Part shown: in pieces, positions 47,548 to 59,617 of the stretch | Layout: every line of letters begins with the position of its first letter | Numbering within the stretch: the first letter of the stretch is position 1 | NCBI GenBank assembly: GCA_016195915.1 | Contig: JACPYS010000043.1 | Span: forward strand, 62,001 to 126,000 | DNA length: 64,000 nt | From: Betaproteobacteria bacterium | GTDB lineage: Bacteria; Pseudomonadota; Gammaproteobacteria; Burkholderiales; SG8-39 | Direction of reading: 5' to 3' | Program-made: the position numbers and the translations under genes | Notes under the pieces: generated by a model | Told to the model about the DNA's origin: nothing | The model's database searches: none | The model's input: only the letters and a program-made list of their open reading frames with translations

Positions 47548-48476
47548 GCGGCGTCCCCGATCACACGCACCTCTGGATGCAGGTCGATGCCGGTCCTGCC
47601 GAGAACCGTCTCGCGCACATGCGCGATCAGCCATTCGATATCGGCCGCTCGCGCCGCGCCCTTGGGGTTGACGATGAAATTGGCGTGTTTCTCCGACACC
47701 CGTGCGGCGCCGCGTGCCCGGCCCTTCAGTCCACAGGCCTCGATCAGCCGCGCCGCGTGGTCACCCGGCGGGTTGCGGAAAACGCTGCCCGCATTGGGCA
47801 GGCCGAGCGGTTGGCTCTCGATGCGCCGGGCGAGCAGTTCCTTGATGCGCGCGCGCGCCGTGAAACCATCCCCCGAGGGCAGTTCGAACCACACCGCAGC
47901 GAACCACTCATCTTCGCCGAGTCTCGCGCCGCGCAAGACGCAATGGCGGTAGCCGATTTCGAAGTCGTCCTTGCCGCGCACGTGCAACGTGCCGGATCTG
48001 TCGATGGTCGCGACGCGCGCCACGATTCCCCAGGCCTCGCCGCCGTAACAGCCCGCGTTCATCGCCAGCGCGCCGCCGATGCAGCCCGGTATGCCCGAGA
48101 GGAATTCAGCGCCCGCGAGATCGTGCATCGCGGCGAATCGAGCCACTTTCGGGCTGGCGACGCCCGCCTCTGCGTAAACGCGCGGGCCGGCAGGCGTCGA
48201 CACCAGTTCCGGGCGCTTTCCCGCCGAGTGCGTGAGCACCACGGTCCCGCGCAGACCCGCGTCGCGCACCAGCAGATTGCTGCCCAGGCCGATGAAACAA
48301 ACCGGCTCCGCCGCGGGCAGTTGACGCAGAAAATTAGCCAGATCGTCGAGGTCGGAAGGAACGTAAAAACGGTCCGCCGGCCCGCCGACGCGCCAGCTTG
48401 TGTAGCGCGCCAGCGGCTCGCCCAGGCGCAATGCGCCCCGCAGTCCGGTGAAGTGCTGGGGTTCGGTCATGATCAT
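47544..48476 (-). CDS. murB: UDP-N-acetylenolpyruvoylglucosamine reductase
   Basis: 310 residues. FAD-dependent reduction giving UDP-MurNAc. Marks are [52 protein letters not shown], and [22 protein letters not shown] with the catalytic Ser, then [15 protein letters not shown]. Start ATG 48476 or 48470. It is 3 bases after murC. Confidence 0.96.
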   Translation of the reverse strand: MIMTEPQHFTGLRGALRLGEPLARYTSWRVGGPADRFYVPSDLDDLANFLRQLPAAEPVCFIGLGSNLLVRDAGLRGTVVLTHSAGKRPELVSTPAGPRVYAEAGVASPKVARFAAMHDLAGAEFLSGIPGCIGGALAMNAGCYGGEAWGIVARVATIDRSGTLHVRGKDDFEIGYRHCVLRGARLGEDEWFAAVWFELPSGDGFTARARIKELLARRIESQPLGLPNAGSVFRNPPGDHAARLIEACGLKGRARGAARVSEKHANFIVNPKGAARAADIEWLIAHVRETVLGRTGIDLHPEVRVIGDAA

Positions 48477-48479
48477 GAC

Positions 48480-49892
48480 TCAGGCGTCGCCCCGTGCGAG
48501 TTGACCCGCCACACCGCCGACGGAGCCTGCGCCCATGGTGAGCACGACGTCGCCATCTTGCGCGAGCCGGCGGATTTCGCCCGCCATCTGCGCGATGTCA
48601 TCGACAAACAACGGCTCGACCCTGCCGGCGACGCGCACCGCCCGCACGAGGGAGCGGCCGTCGGCGGCAACGATCGGCTGCTCGCCCGCCGGATACACCT
48701 CCGCAAGCACCAGCACATCGGCGCTTGAGAGAACTTTGACGAAATCCTCGAACAGGTCTCGCGTGCGCGTGTAGCGGTGCGGTTGAAAAGCGAGAACGAC
48801 GCGCCGCCCCGGAAATGCACCGCGCGTGGCAGCGAGCGTGGCCGCCATTTCCGCGGGATGGTGGCCGTAGTCGTCCACCAGCGTAAAGGTCCCGCCGCCC
48901 GCGCCGCTGCGCGCGACCGGAATCTCGCCGTAGCGCTGAAAGCGGCGTCCTACGCCGCGAAACTCGGCGAGCGCCTTCAGGATCGCCGCGTCGGTCACAC
49001 CCAACTCGCCTGCCACCGCGATCGCCGCAAGGGCATTCTGGACATTGTGCCGGCCTGGCAGGTTGACCGTGGCGTCGAGGGCGGCATGAGGCTCGGCAAG
49101 TCCGGTCCGGTTCACCGTGAAACGCATGCTGCCGCCCGTGTGCTCGACTTTCTCGGCGCGCACCATCGCTTCGGTCGCGAAGCCGTAGGTCACCACCGGC
49201 TTGGACACAAACGGCAGGATCTCGCGCACGTGCGGATCGTCCACGCACAACACCGCGCTGCCATAAAAGGGCAGGTTCTGCAGAAAACTCACGAACGCCT
49301 GCTTGAGCCGCGCGAAATCGTGCTGGTAGGTGTCCATGTGATCGGCGTCGATGTTCGTCACCACGGCGACCACGGGCTGAAGGTGAAGAAACGAAGCGTC
49401 GGACTCGTCGGCCTCGACCACGATGAATTCGCCCGTGCCCAGGCGCGCGTTCGAACCCGCAGCGTTCAACCGCCCCCCGATCACGAAGGTGGGGTCCAGG
49501 CCGCCTTCGGCGAGCGCGCTCGCCACCAGGCTCGTAGTCGTAGTCTTGCCGTGCGTGCCGGCGATGGCAACGCCCTGCTTGAGGCGCATCAATTCGGCCA
49601 GCATCAGCGCGCGCGGCACCACCGGGATGCGCCGCGCGCGCGCGGCTGCGACCTCCGCGTTGTTGCCCGCCACCGCCGTGGACACCACCACGGCATCGGC
49701 CCCAGCCACGTTTTGCGCTTCGTGGCCCAGACAGATGTGCGCCCCAAGTTGCGCGAGGCGCCGCGTGGCCATGTTTTCCGTCAGATCCGAGCCGCTCACC
49801 GCATAGCCGAGATTGATAAGCACCTCGGCGATGCCGCTCATGCCGGAACCGCCGATACCGACAAAATGAATATGGCGGACCTTGTGTTTCAC
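48480..49892 (-). CDS. murC: UDP-N-acetylmuramate--L-alanine ligase
   Basis: 470 residues. Adds L-Ala to UDP-MurNAc. Marks are [22 protein letters not shown], the ATP site [34 protein letters not shown] and the Mur ligase C-terminal [15 protein letters not shown]. The start is GTG 49892, which overlaps the murG stop (GTGA). Confidence 0.96.
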   Translation of the reverse strand: MKHKVRHIHFVGIGGSGMSGIAEVLINLGYAVSGSDLTENMATRRLAQLGAHICLGHEAQNVAGADAVVVSTAVAGNNAEVAAARARRIPVVPRALMLAELMRLKQGVAIAGTHGKTTTTSLVASALAEGGLDPTFVIGGRLNAAGSNARLGTGEFIVVEADESDASFLHLQPVVAVVTNIDADHMDTYQHDFARLKQAFVSFLQNLPFYGSAVLCVDDPHVREILPFVSKPVVTYGFATEAMVRAEKVEHTGGSMRFTVNRTGLAEPHAALDATVNLPGRHNVQNALAAIAVAGELGVTDAAILKALAEFRGVGRRFQRYGEIPVARSGAGGGTFTLVDDYGHHPAEMAATLAATRGAFPGRRVVLAFQPHRYTRTRDLFEDFVKVLSSADVLVLAEVYPAGEQPIVAADGRSLVRAVRVAGRVEPLFVDDIAQMAGEIRRLAQDGDVVLTMGAGSVGGVAGQLARGDA

Positions 49893-50962
49893 CTGTTCGC
49901 TCCCGCGGCCAGTTCCATGCAGGCCTGCGCGACCTCGCGCGTCGCTTCGGGTTTGCCCAGCACCCGCGCTTTCTCCGCCATCGCAAGCAACCGGGCACGA
50001 TCGAGCGAGGCGAGCAACGCTGCGAGCCGCGCCGGCGACAGATCCGATTGCGGCAACAGCACGGCGGCGCCGCGATCGGCCAGAAAGCGCGCGTTCGCCG
50101 TCTGATGGTCGTCGACCGCGTGGGGAAACGGCACCAGCACGCTCGCGACGCCCGCCACCGCAAGCTCCGCGATCGTAAGCGCGCCGGCCCTGCAGATGAC
50201 GAGGTCCGCCCCCGCATAACGGCCGGCCATATCGTCGATGAATGCGACCAGCTCGGCTTCGACGCTCGCCGCCGCATACGCGGCTCGCAACGATTCGAGG
50301 TGCCTTTCGCCGGATTGATGCACCACGCGCGGACGGGATTGCACCGGCAAGCGTGCCAACGCTTGCGGAAGTGCATCGTTCAACGCCCGGGCGCCGAGAC
50401 TGCCGCCGACCACCAGCAAGTTGATCGAACCCTGGCGCGCTGCATAGCGCTGCGCGGGCGCGGTGAGACTCGCGATTTCCGTGCGCACCGGGTTTCCGGT
50501 CCAGTGCGCACCGGGAAGCGTCTGTGGGAATCCCGTCAACACGCGGTCGGCGAGGCGCGCCAGCGTCTTGTTGGTCAGACCGGGAATCGCATTTTGCTCG
50601 TGGATCGCGAGTGGCCGGTTGAGCAGAGCAGCCATCATTCCGCCCGGGAACGCGACGTAGCCTCCCAGGCCGAGCACCACGTCCGGACGCAACTCGAATA
50701 TCGCGCGTGCGCTCTGCCAGAAACCGATCAACAGGTGAAGCGGCAGCAGCAGGGCGCGCGCGAGTCCCTTGCCGCGCAGAGCGGCGGCGCGGATCCATGC
50801 CATGCGGTACCCGCGCGCCGGCACCAGGCGCGCCTCCATGCCGGTCCGCGCACCCATCCACACCACGTTCCAGCCCAGCGAGCGCATGAAGTCGGCGACT
50901 GCGAGGCCCGGGAACACGTGCCCGCCGGTTCCGCCCGCGATGATGAGTATCGTCCGGGTCAC
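49889..50962 (-). CDS. murG: UDP-GlcNAc:lipid I N-acetylglucosaminyltransferase MurG
   Basis: 357 residues. Converts lipid I to lipid II at the inner membrane. Marks are [61 protein letters not shown] and [35 protein letters not shown]. The start is GTG 50962, overlapping the ftsW stop (GTGA). Confidence 0.96.
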   Translation of the reverse strand: MTRTILIIAGGTGGHVFPGLAVADFMRSLGWNVVWMGARTGMEARLVPARGYRMAWIRAAALRGKGLARALLLPLHLLIGFWQSARAIFELRPDVVLGLGGYVAFPGGMMAALLNRPLAIHEQNAIPGLTNKTLARLADRVLTGFPQTLPGAHWTGNPVRTEIASLTAPAQRYAARQGSINLLVVGGSLGARALNDALPQALARLPVQSRPRVVHQSGERHLESLRAAYAAASVEAELVAFIDDMAGRYAGADLVICRAGALTIAELAVAGVASVLVPFPHAVDDHQTANARFLADRGAAVLLPQSDLSPARLAALLASLDRARLLAMAEKARVLGKPEATREVAQACMELAAGANR

Positions 50963-52149
50963 GCGTTCAGTCCCCGCATCAGCTGGCGATTTTCCCAATC
51001 GACGCGCAGCACCAGCGCGATGGCAACGCAGTTCACCACCATGCCGCTGCCGCCGAAACTCATCAGGGGCAATGTGAGCCCCTTCGTGGGCAACAGCCCC
51101 ATGTTCACGCCCATGTTGATCAGCGCCTGAAAGCCGATCCACGTGCCGACGCCCTGCGCGACAAGCGAGGCGAAGTGCCGCTCCCGCATGGCGGCCTCGC
51201 GCGCAATGGCGAACGAGCGGCAGATGATCCAGACGAACAGCACGATCACTGCTGCGACACCCGCAAAACCAAGTTCCTCGGCAATCACCGCCAGCAGGAA
51301 GTCCGTATGCGCTTCCGGCAGGTAATGGAGTTTTTCGACGCTTGCGCCCAGCCCGACGCCGAGCCATTCGCCGCGGCCGAAAGCGATCAGCGCGTGAGAC
51401 AGCTGATATCCCTTGCCGTAGGCGTCGGCCCACGGGTCCATGAAGCCGAAGATGCGCTGCATGCGGTATGGTGACGACAGGATCAGCGCAATGAATCCGA
51501 CCACGAGCATCCCGACCAGCGCGAAGAAGTGCCGCGCGCTCATGCCACCGAGAAACAGCAGGCCTAGCGCCGTCACCGCAATCACCACCAGCGCGCCGAA
51601 GTCCGGTTCGTGCAGCAACAATCCCGATACGAGCAACATTACGCCGAGCATCGGAAGCAGGCCCTTCCTGAAGCTTTTCATCACCGCGTGTCTGCGCACC
51701 GTATAGTCGGCGGCGTAAAGCACCACCGCCAGCTTCATCAGCTCGGAAGGTTGAACGTTCAGGGCGTACAGGTTGATCCAGCGCCTGGCGCCGTTCACCT
51801 CGCGCCCGACCCCGGGCACCAGCACCAGCACCAGCAACGCGATCGCGCCGGTGAACAGCCAGGGCGCTGCGTTCTGCCAGAAACGCACGGGCAGAAGGAA
51901 TACCGCGAGCGCGGCGACGAGCGCGCAGCCGAGAAACAGCGCGTGGCGCAGCAGGAACCACGTCGCGCTGTATCCGGTATAGCGGCTCGACTCCGCAGTC
52001 GCGATCGAAGACGAGTAAACCATCGCCAGCCCGAGCGACACGAGCAGCAGCGCCGACCATGCGAGCCCGCGGTCGTATTCGCTCGCCGGCGCGGCGCGCA
52101 CCGCCTTGAAATCGTCGCGCGGCCCGAAAACGAACGTCGTGACGCTCAT
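50959..52149 (-). CDS. ftsW: Peptidoglycan polymerase FtsW
   Basis: 396 residues, SEDS family with about ten membrane segments. Marks are [38 protein letters not shown] and the end [27 protein letters not shown] 52149 overlaps the murD stop (ATGA). It works with FtsI at the septum. Confidence 0.96.
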   Translation of the reverse strand: MSVTTFVFGPRDDFKAVRAAPASEYDRGLAWSALLLVSLGLAMVYSSSIATAESSRYTGYSATWFLLRHALFLGCALVAALAVFLLPVRFWQNAAPWLFTGAIALLVLVLVPGVGREVNGARRWINLYALNVQPSELMKLAVVLYAADYTVRRHAVMKSFRKGLLPMLGVMLLVSGLLLHEPDFGALVVIAVTALGLLFLGGMSARHFFALVGMLVVGFIALILSSPYRMQRIFGFMDPWADAYGKGYQLSHALIAFGRGEWLGVGLGASVEKLHYLPEAHTDFLLAVIAEELGFAGVAAVIVLFVWIICRSFAIAREAAMRERHFASLVAQGVGTWIGFQALINMGVNMGLLPTKGLTLPLMSFGGSGMVVNCVAIALVLRVDWENRQLMRGLNA

Positions 52150-53552
52150 GGCGCCAATTCCCGCACCGCGCGGGCGAACACCTCGCCGCGGTGCTTGTAG
52201 TCGAGAAACATGTCGAAGCTCGCGCACGCGGGGGACAACAGCACCGCGTCTCCGGGCCGCGCGGCGCGCGCCGCGGCACCCACCGCTTGCTCGAGGCTGG
52301 CGCAGTTCTCAAGCGGAACGCCGGCGGCAGCGAGCGCCGCGGCAATCCGCGGCGCGGCGCACCCGATCAGCAGGACCCGCTTTGCGTGCCGGGCGACGGC
52401 ATTGGCGAGCGGCGTGAAGTCCTGCCCTTTTCCTTCACCGCCGAGTATCAGCACCGCGGGCCGGCCCAATCCGTTCAGCGCCGCGAGGGTCGCGCCGACG
52501 TTGGTTGCCTTGGAATCGTCGATGTAGACGACATCGTGGATCGCCCTGACCGGCTCGAAGCGATGCGGCAATCCGGCGAATGAACGCAAACCCGCGGCAA
52601 TCGCATCGGCATCGGCGCCCGCGAGGCTCGAGAGCGCTGCCGCGGCCATCGCGTTGGCCGCGTTGTGCGCACCGCGAAGCCGCAGCTCTCCGGTGGCGAC
52701 GATGCGCCGTCCGCCACGGGCGATCCAGTCCGCACCATCCACGCTCACCAGCCCGAAATCTCCGGCGCCCTCGGGCGCCCCCAGACCGAAACTCACGCGC
52801 CGCCGTCCCGGAATTGCCATCGCCAGCGATCGCGCGTCGTCGCGATTGAGCACCTGTGTTCCGGCGCCGAGGAAGATCCGCTCCTTGGCCATGCCGTAGC
52901 CGGTGATGCTGGCGTAACGGTCAAGATGGTCTTCCGACAGGTTGAGCATTGCCGCCGCGTCGGGGGCGAGCGTCCAAGTCGATTCGAGCTGGTAGCTCGA
53001 GAGTTCCAGAACCCAGACTGCCGGCAGGCTGCAACTCTCCACGCGCGCCGCGAGCGCCGCGAGCACGGCCGGGCCGATATTGCCGGCAATTTCGCAATCG
53101 ATGCCGGCGGTGCGAAGCAGGTGCCCGGTCATGGCGGTCACCGTGGTCTTGCCGTTGGTGCCGGTCACTGCGATCACCTTGCCGCGTCCGCGCGAACGCA
53201 ACGCCCAGGCGAACAACTCGATCTCGCCCGCCAACGCAATGCCGCCCGCAAGTGCTGCCTGCACGAACGGATCCTCGAGCGGCAGCCCGGGGCTCGGCAC
53301 GATCAGATCGACGCCTTCGAGCAACTCCGGCGCGAAGGTTCCGCAACGCAACTCCGCCTCGGGCAGCGTACGGCGCAACTCGTCGAGCTTGGGCGGGACC
53401 GCACGCGTGTCCGCAATGCGCAGCCGGGCGCCCTCTCGCGCCGCCCAGTGAGCCGCGGCGAGGCCGGTCTCGCCCAGTCCGAGAACCAGCACCCGCCGGC
53501 CGGCGAGCGACATCGGCTGCGGCTGGGGGAGTGTCAGAACGCGTTCGGCCAT
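52146..53552 (-). CDS. murD: UDP-N-acetylmuramoylalanine--D-glutamate ligase
   Basis: About 468 residues. Adds D-Glu. Marks are [26 protein letters not shown] site [39 protein letters not shown] and [25 protein letters not shown] 53552 is chosen over 53558 and GTG 53561 by position relative to the first conserved block; the choice is uncertain. Confidence 0.96.
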   Translation of the reverse strand: MAERVLTLPQPQPMSLAGRRVLVLGLGETGLAAAHWAAREGARLRIADTRAVPPKLDELRRTLPEAELRCGTFAPELLEGVDLIVPSPGLPLEDPFVQAALAGGIALAGEIELFAWALRSRGRGKVIAVTGTNGKTTVTAMTGHLLRTAGIDCEIAGNIGPAVLAALAARVESCSLPAVWVLELSSYQLESTWTLAPDAAAMLNLSEDHLDRYASITGYGMAKERIFLGAGTQVLNRDDARSLAMAIPGRRRVSFGLGAPEGAGDFGLVSVDGADWIARGGRRIVATGELRLRGAHNAANAMAAAALSSLAGADADAIAAGLRSFAGLPHRFEPVRAIHDVVYIDDSKATNVGATLAALNGLGRPAVLILGGEGKGQDFTPLANAVARHAKRVLLIGCAAPRIAAALAAAGVPLENCASLEQAVGAAARAARPGDAVLLSPACASFDMFLDYKHRGEVFARAVRELAP

Positions 53553-53565
53553 GAGCATCACGGTC

Positions 53566-54657
53566 TCAACGCAGCTTCAAGGTCGACAGGCCGAACAGCA
53601 CCAGCATCATGGTGATGATCCAGAAGCGCACCACCACCTGGGACTCCTTCCATCCCTCGAGCTCGTAATGGTGGTGCAGCGGCGCCATGCGAAAAATGCG
53701 CTTCCCGCCTGTGACCTTGAAATAAATCACCTGGATCATCACCGAGAGGGTTTCGGCGACGAACACCCCGCCCATGATAAACAGCACTATTTCCTGGCGC
53801 ACGATCACCGCGATCGTGCCGAGGGCAGCGCCAAGCGCGAGGGCGCCCACGTCGCCCATGAACACCTCGGCCGGGTAGGCGTTGAACCACAGAAAGCCGA
53901 GCCCGGCACCGACGATCGCCCCGCAGAACACCGCCAGTTCGCCGGCGCCGGCGATGTAAGGCAGGCCGAGGTAGCGGGCGAACACGGTATTGCCGGCAAC
54001 GTAGGCGAAGATTCCCAGCGCGCCGCCGACCAGGACCGTGGGCATGATCGCAAGGCCGTCCAGCCCGTCGGTCAGATTCACCGCATTGGAAGTGCCGACG
54101 ATCACGAAATAGGTGAGCACCACGAAACCGAGCGCGCCGAGCGGATAGGCGACGAATTTGAAAAACGGAACAATCAGCTCGTTGAGCGCCGGCACGCTCT
54201 GGCCCAGGTACGCGAGGTACCCGGCCGCGGCGAGGCCGGCCAGCGACTGCCAGAAGAACTTCGCCTTCGCCGAGAGGCCCTTCGGATTGCGGTACACCAC
54301 CTTGCGGTAATCGTCGATCCAGCCGATTGTGCCGAAAGCGAGCGTGACCAGGAGCACGACCCACACGAAGCGGTTCTTGACGTCGCCCCAGAGAAGCACG
54401 GTGATCGCGATCGAAAGCAGGATCAGCGCGCCGCCCATGGTGGGCGTGCCTGTCTTGGTCAGGTGCGATTTGGGTCCATCGTCGCGTACCGCCTGACCGA
54501 TCTTGTACGCGGTGAGTTTGCGGATCACGTACGGCCCGAGCATGAGCGAGAACGCCAGCGCGGTGAGACAGGCGAGCACGGCGCGCAGCGTGATGTAGTT
54601 GAACACGTTGAACAGCCGCATGTCCTTGGCCAGCCATTGCGCAAGTTCGAGCAGCAT
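53566..54657 (-). CDS. mraY: Phospho-N-acetylmuramoyl-pentapeptide transferase
   Basis: 363 residues, about ten membrane helices. Makes lipid I. Marks are [14 protein letters not shown], the magnesium-binding [44 protein letters not shown] and [18 protein letters not shown] 54657 overlaps the murF stop (TGATG). Confidence 0.97.
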   Translation of the reverse strand: MLLELAQWLAKDMRLFNVFNYITLRAVLACLTALAFSLMLGPYVIRKLTAYKIGQAVRDDGPKSHLTKTGTPTMGGALILLSIAITVLLWGDVKNRFVWVVLLVTLAFGTIGWIDDYRKVVYRNPKGLSAKAKFFWQSLAGLAAAGYLAYLGQSVPALNELIVPFFKFVAYPLGALGFVVLTYFVIVGTSNAVNLTDGLDGLAIMPTVLVGGALGIFAYVAGNTVFARYLGLPYIAGAGELAVFCGAIVGAGLGFLWFNAYPAEVFMGDVGALALGAALGTIAVIVRQEIVLFIMGGVFVAETLSVMIQVIYFKVTGGKRIFRMAPLHHHYELEGWKESQVVVRFWIITMMLVLFGLSTLKLR

Positions 54658-56036
54658 CAGGGGTGCGCCTCCGCAAGCTTGCCGCAGCCCGCGAGCGCGG
54701 CGACAACCCGCTCCATGCGCATGAAGCGCGAACCCTTGACCAGCAGCGTATGGCCGGGACCGCTCCAATCCTCGAGTGCCGCGTGCAGGGTTTCAGCTGT
54801 CGCGAAATGGCGCGCGCCCTGGCCGAATCCCGCCACGCTGTGCGCGGTCAGTTCGCCCACAGCGTAAAGCGCTTCGACGCCGCGCTCCTTTGCGTAGCGT
54901 CCGATCTCGGCGTGAAAATCCACGCCCTGATCTCCAACCTCGCCCATGTCGCCCAGCACCAACACGGTTCGCCCTGCGGCGAGCGCGAGCACGTCGATGG
55001 CCGCGCGCACCGAGTCCGGGTTGGCGTTATAGCTGTCGTCGATCAGCGTCGCGCCTCGCGCTGCGTGCTTCACTTGCAACCGGCCGCTGTACGGCCGGAA
55101 CGCGTTCAAGCCTGCCGCAATGGCCGCAGGCCCGACCCCCGCTGCGTGCGCGCATGCAGCGGCGCCGATTGCATTGCGAACGTTGTGCACGCCGGGAATG
55201 ACGAGCGTCGCCTCGGCCGCGCCTGCAGGCGTCGCGACGCGGATTTCGCTCGACAGGGGCTTGAGGCGGCATCGCCCGCTCACCAGCGCGTGCCGGTCCA
55301 ATGCGAACTCGATGACCCGCCTTGAACCCGCCACCGCGCAGAACAATTGCGCATGCGGATCGTCAGCGTTGACCACTGCAATGCCGTCTTCGGGCAGCGC
55401 CGCATACACACTCGCGTTCTCGGCAGCGACCTCCTCGACCGAATTCATGAACTCGAGGTGCTCGCGCTGTGCGTTGGTCACCAGAGCGATGCCCGGACAC
55501 GCGATCTGCGCGAGATACGCGGTCTCACCCTTGTGGTTCATGCCAAGTTCGATCGCGCACATCGCGTGCGCCTCGCGCAGGCGCAGCAGGGTCAACGGCA
55601 GGCCGATGTCGTTGTTGAGGTTGCCGGCGGTGGCCAGCACCTGCGCCTCCCCCGAGGCGGCCCGCAGGATCGCAGCGAGCATTTCCTTGGTGGTGGTCTT
55701 GCCGTTCGACCCCGCAATAGCGATCATTGCGGGCGAGAAACGCTTTCGCCAGGCGCGCGCAAGCTGGCCCAGCGCGCGGCGGGTGTCGTCGGCGATCAGC
55801 ACAGGCAGCGGCAGCGCGGCGCCCGATGCGGCGAAAGCGGAGTCGACGAGCGCAGCGGCAGCACCGCGAGCGACTACGTCGGCGAGAAACGCGTGGCCGT
55901 CAAATCGCTCGCCGCGCAACGCCACGAACATTTCGCCGCGCGCGATGCTGCGCGAATCCGTCGATACGCCGGTCAGCGTGGCGTCGCCGGACGTGCGCGC
56001 ACCGATCATTCGGGCTGCATCCGAGAGCTGCATCAT
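54657..56036 (-). CDS. murF: UDP-N-acetylmuramoyl-tripeptide--D-alanyl-D-alanine ligase
   Basis: 459 residues. Adds D-Ala-D-Ala. Marks are [66 protein letters not shown] and [24 protein letters not shown] 56036 or 56033; the first overlaps the murE stop. Confidence 0.96.
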   Translation of the reverse strand: MMQLSDAARMIGARTSGDATLTGVSTDSRSIARGEMFVALRGERFDGHAFLADVVARGAAAALVDSAFAASGAALPLPVLIADDTRRALGQLARAWRKRFSPAMIAIAGSNGKTTTKEMLAAILRAASGEAQVLATAGNLNNDIGLPLTLLRLREAHAMCAIELGMNHKGETAYLAQIACPGIALVTNAQREHLEFMNSVEEVAAENASVYAALPEDGIAVVNADDPHAQLFCAVAGSRRVIEFALDRHALVSGRCRLKPLSSEIRVATPAGAAEATLVIPGVHNVRNAIGAAACAHAAGVGPAAIAAGLNAFRPYSGRLQVKHAARGATLIDDSYNANPDSVRAAIDVLALAAGRTVLVLGDMGEVGDQGVDFHAEIGRYAKERGVEALYAVGELTAHSVAGFGQGARHFATAETLHAALEDWSGPGHTLLVKGSRFMRMERVVAALAGCGKLAEAHP

Positions 56037-57643
56037 GCGCGGCCTCCCGCGCTCCAGCGCTCGAGCGCGAGCGACGCCTCGGCCGCGTCCGAGAAAGGTT
56101 CCCGATGTCCGCCGCGCTCCTGATAGTCCTCATGCCCCTTGCCGGCGATCAGAATCACGTCATCCGCCGCGGCACCGCCGAGCGCGAGTGCGATCGCCCG
56201 CGCGCGATCCGGTTCGATATGCACGTCGGTCCCTGCGTCCTGCGGAACACCCTCCCGGATCGCAGCGATGATCGCCAGCGGATCCTCCGAGCGCGGGTTG
56301 TCCGAAGTAATCACGATGGCGTCGGCAAACCGCGCCGCCGCCGCGCCCATCAGAGAGCGCTTGCTCGGATCGCGATCGCCGCCTGCGCCGAACACGGCCG
56401 TCAATCGTCCGCCCGCGGCATCGGCAGCGGGACGCAGCGCGGCCAGCGCCTTTTCCAGCGCATCCGGCGTATGCGCGTAGTCGATCACCGCAAGCGGCCT
56501 GCCGTTTCCTCCGACGCGCTGCATGCGTCCGGTCACCGGCGGCAGCGCTTCGAGCAGACGAGCGGCGGCGGGCGCTTCGATGCCGTAGGCAATCAGCGCA
56601 CCGAACACCCCGAGAGCGTTGGCGACGTTGTACCGGCCGAGGTGGGGCAGTCGCACTTCGAAGTCCCCCCAGCTCGATCCGATCGAGACACGCAACCCGC
56701 CGTCGTCGATACTCACGTCGAGCGCAGCGGCGTATTGGCTGACACTGTCCGGGACCACCGCAGCCTGCGAGAGCGCGTAGCCCATGGTTCGAATGCCGCG
56801 TGCGCCCAGGCGCTGCGCGAGCCTCACACCGAAGACATCGTCGAGATTGAGCACCGCGCACGCAAGGCCCGCAGTATCGAACAGGCGCGCCTTCGCGCGC
56901 GCGTAGGCGTCCATCGTGCCGTGATAATCGAGGTGGTCGTGCGAAAGATTGGTAAGCAGCGCGCAGTCGAATGCGATCCCGTTCACCCTGCCCTGAACGA
57001 GGCCGTGGGACGAGACTTCCATCGCGACCGCCGTGGCGCCACGCTCGCGCATCGACGCGAGCAGCCGGTGCAATTCGATGGCATCGGGCGTGGTGTTCTG
57101 CAACAGTTCGAATTCCCCCTCGAGTCCGGCGCCCAGCGTGCCGATGACGCCCGATTTCGCCCCGTGCATCCTCAGCGCCGCGGCGAGCCACTGGGAGCAG
57201 GTCGTCTTGCCGTTCGTCCCGGTCACCCCGCACACCCACATGGTCTCCGAAGGACGGCCGTAGAACGCGTGCGCAAGCTCGCCCGCGCGCTGCCTGAGCC
57301 CCTTTACTCCGACGTTCGGGACCGTCCACGCCGGATCCCAGGTGAATCCTTCGGTGTCCCATACCACTGCCGCAGCCGAGCGGCGGATCGCCTGGGCGAT
57401 GAACCTGCGGCCGTCCGCCGCGTCGCCGGGCCAGGCGAAGAACGCCGCGCCCGGTCCGCAGCGGCGGCTGTCGGAGACGAGCCGTTCGATCATCGCGCCC
57501 TGGCTCGCCAGTTCCCTGAATATGTCCAATCGCCAGTCCCACCGCTCAAGTCGCGTGCTTCGCAAGCGCAGCCATGCAGCGACCCCACCGCCTGCGCCAG
57601 TGCGAGCAGGAACACCCTCATCACGTGCTCTCCTTGGCTTCAT
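56033..57643 (-). CDS. murE: UDP-N-acetylmuramoyl-tripeptide synthetase MurE
   Basis: Adds the third amino acid, meso-diaminopimelate in Gram-negatives; the specificity motif DNPRSEDP matches the DAP type (D-N-P-R). Other marks are [34 protein letters not shown] and NLSHDHLDYHG. From ATG 57643 it would be 536 residues with an unusual basic N-terminus overlapping ftsI by 23 bases; TTG 57529 (L-D-I-F-R-E-L) gives 498 residues, closer to the family. The start is therefore unsettled. Confidence 0.94.
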   Translation of the reverse strand: MKPRRARDEGVPARTGAGGGVAAWLRLRSTRLERWDWRLDIFRELASQGAMIERLVSDSRRCGPGAAFFAWPGDAADGRRFIAQAIRRSAAAVVWDTEGFTWDPAWTVPNVGVKGLRQRAGELAHAFYGRPSETMWVCGVTGTNGKTTCSQWLAAALRMHGAKSGVIGTLGAGLEGEFELLQNTTPDAIELHRLLASMRERGATAVAMEVSSHGLVQGRVNGIAFDCALLTNLSHDHLDYHGTMDAYARAKARLFDTAGLACAVLNLDDVFGVRLAQRLGARGIRTMGYALSQAAVVPDSVSQYAAALDVSIDDGGLRVSIGSSWGDFEVRLPHLGRYNVANALGVFGALIAYGIEAPAAARLLEALPPVTGRMQRVGGNGRPLAVIDYAHTPDALEKALAALRPAADAAGGRLTAVFGAGGDRDPSKRSLMGAAAARFADAIVITSDNPRSEDPLAIIAAIREGVPQDAGTDVHIEPDRARAIALALGGAAADDVILIAGKGHEDYQERGGHREPFSDAAEASLALERWSAGGRA

Positions 57644-59348
57644 CGCCCTCGCCGGGCAGTTCGACCGGCTGCATCGGCGCATCCGGCGGCACGCCCAGAC
57701 GGCGCAGCGCGCCCTGCATGACCCACGCAAATACCGGCGCAGCCACCGCACCGCCGTAGTACTGGCCAGCCGAGGGCTCGTCGATCATCACGGCGATGAC
57801 GAGGCGCGGATCGGAAACCGGCGCCAGGCCGACGAAGGCCGACAGGTATTTGTGTGCCGCGTAACTCCGGTTCTCCTGCTTGTGCGCCGTACCCGTCTTG
57901 CCCCCGACCCGGTATCCCATGATGCGCGCGCGCGGCGCGGTTCCGCCGGGCTGCACCGCGAGTTCGAGCATTTCGCGCACTGCGCGTGCCGTCGCGGCAG
58001 AAATCACCCGCTTGCCGACGACGGGCCGGTCCACCTTGAGCAAGGACAGCGGCAGGAGTTCGCCGTCGCGCGCGAACACGGTGTAGGCCCGCGCCAGCTG
58101 CACCAGGCTCACCGAGATTCCATGGCCGTATGCCATGGTGGCCTGCTCGATCGGCCGCCAGCGCTTCCACGCGCGCAACCGGCCGGTGGCCTCGCCGGGA
58201 AATCCGATCGCCGGCGGCAGGCCGAAGCCCAGCTCGTGAAACAGGGCCCACATGTCCTCACGTGGCAACGCGAGCGCCAGTTTGGCCGCGCCGACGTTGG
58301 ACGACTTCTGGATCACCTGCGCCACCGTGAGCGTGCCGGCGGGGTGCGCGTCGTGGATGGTGTAGTTGGCGATGGTCAGCCTGCCCGGAGATGTCTGCAC
58401 CAGCGTCGACGGCGTTACCTTGCCCAGTTCCAGCGCAGCGGCCACGGTAAACGGCTTCAGCGTCGAGCCGGGTTCGAAGCTGTCGGTCATCGCGCGATTG
58501 CGCAGCTGTGCCCCGCTGAGCCGGCCGCGATTGTTGGGATTGTAGGAAGGCAGGTTCGCAAGCGCGAGTAGCTCGCCGCTGCGCGCATCCAGGACGATGA
58601 TCGCACCCGCTTTCGCGCGGTGCTGTTCGACCGCCGCTTTCAGGGCGATGAATGCGAGGCTCTGGATCTTGCCATCGAGGGCGAGGGTCAGGTCGCGGCC
58701 ATCCTGCGCCACGCGGATTGAACCGCCGTCTTCCACGATGCGGCCGAGCCGGTCCTTGATCACGCGCCGGCTGCCTGCGCTGCCGGTCAGGGCCTTTTGA
58801 AATGCGAGTTCGATCCCCTCCTGTCCGCTGTCTTCAACCCCGGTGAATCCGACCAGGTGCGTCATCACCTCGCCGCCGGGGTAGTAGCGCCGGTACTCGC
58901 GATTCTGGTAGATGCCGGGAATGCCGAGCGCTGCGACCTGGTCCGCGATCTCGGGCGGAATCTGGCGCTTGAGGTATAGAAAATCGCGTTCGGCGCCGGC
59001 GAGTTTCTTCTGCAGCTCGCTCTCATCCATTACCAGCAGCTTCGCCAGGCGTGCGAATTGCCCGGGTTCGGCGCTCACGTCTTCGGGAATCGCCCACACC
59101 GACTTCACGGGAGTCGAGATGGCGAGCGCCTCGCCGTTGCGATCGAGAATGCGCCCGCGTGTCGCAGGCACATCGATGACACGCGAATAGCGCGATTCAC
59201 CCTTCATCTGCAGGAAGCTGGTGTTCACCGCCTGCAGGTAGAAGGAACGCCCGACCAGCAACGCAAACGCGGCGATCAGCGCTCCCAGAACGAAGCGCGC
59301 GCGCCACAGCGGAAGCCGCACCATCGCCGGGGCGGAGGGATAGCTCAT
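57621..59348 (-). CDS. ftsI: Septal peptidoglycan transpeptidase FtsI (PBP3)
   Basis: 575 residues. One membrane segment (FVLGALIAAFALLVGRSFYL), a pedestal domain (ATRGRILDRNGEALAIS) and the transpeptidase with S-x-x-K (EPGSTLKPFT), S-x-N (KSSNVGAAKL) and KTGTAHK. ATG 59348 overlaps the ftsL stop (ATGA). The open frame upstream is a shadow of ftsL. Confidence 0.96.
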   Translation of the reverse strand: MSYPSAPAMVRLPLWRARFVLGALIAAFALLVGRSFYLQAVNTSFLQMKGESRYSRVIDVPATRGRILDRNGEALAISTPVKSVWAIPEDVSAEPGQFARLAKLLVMDESELQKKLAGAERDFLYLKRQIPPEIADQVAALGIPGIYQNREYRRYYPGGEVMTHLVGFTGVEDSGQEGIELAFQKALTGSAGSRRVIKDRLGRIVEDGGSIRVAQDGRDLTLALDGKIQSLAFIALKAAVEQHRAKAGAIIVLDARSGELLALANLPSYNPNNRGRLSGAQLRNRAMTDSFEPGSTLKPFTVAAALELGKVTPSTLVQTSPGRLTIANYTIHDAHPAGTLTVAQVIQKSSNVGAAKLALALPREDMWALFHELGFGLPPAIGFPGEATGRLRAWKRWRPIEQATMAYGHGISVSLVQLARAYTVFARDGELLPLSLLKVDRPVVGKRVISAATARAVREMLELAVQPGGTAPRARIMGYRVGGKTGTAHKQENRSYAAHKYLSAFVGLAPVSDPRLVIAVMIDEPSAGQYYGGAVAAPVFAWVMQGALRRLGVPPDAPMQPVELPGEGDEAKEST

Positions 59349-59617
59349 CGATCTGCCTTGCGCTCGACCACCCGCACCCGGCGCGGGTCGGGTGCGCGCA
59401 TGCCGAGCGACGCCCCGGCAACGCGCTCGACGCGCGCGTGCAGTCCCCAGGTGCTCGCTTCGAGCTGCAACTGGCCGTATTCCACGTCGAGTTCGCGACT
59501 GCGCGCCAGTTCGCGTTCCAGCTCGGAGAATCCCTTCCTCGCATGGTGCTGGGACGTCACCAAGCCCAGCGCGCAGGCCAGCAGCACGGCAAGCAATACG
59601 AGGTTCAGCTTTGCCAC
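59345..59617 (-). CDS. ftsL: Cell division protein FtsL
   Basis: 90 residues. One membrane segment ([17 protein letters not shown]) followed by a coiled-coil-like part ([23 protein letters not shown]). It pairs with FtsB and FtsQ. The start is GTG 59617, overlapping the rsmH 3' end by 13 bases. Identification rests on topology, size and position between rsmH and ftsI. Confidence 0.92.
   Translation of the reverse strand: MAKLNLVLLAVLLACALGLVTSQHHARKGFSELERELARSRELDVEYGQLQLEASTWGLHARVERVAGASLGMRAPDPRRVRVVERKADR

Noticed and set aside
48480-52345. Apparent fusions of murC and murG with long N-terminal extensions
   Set aside because: The extensions are out-of-frame shadows of murG and ftsW/murD; GTG starts overlapping the previous stop give normal protein lengths.
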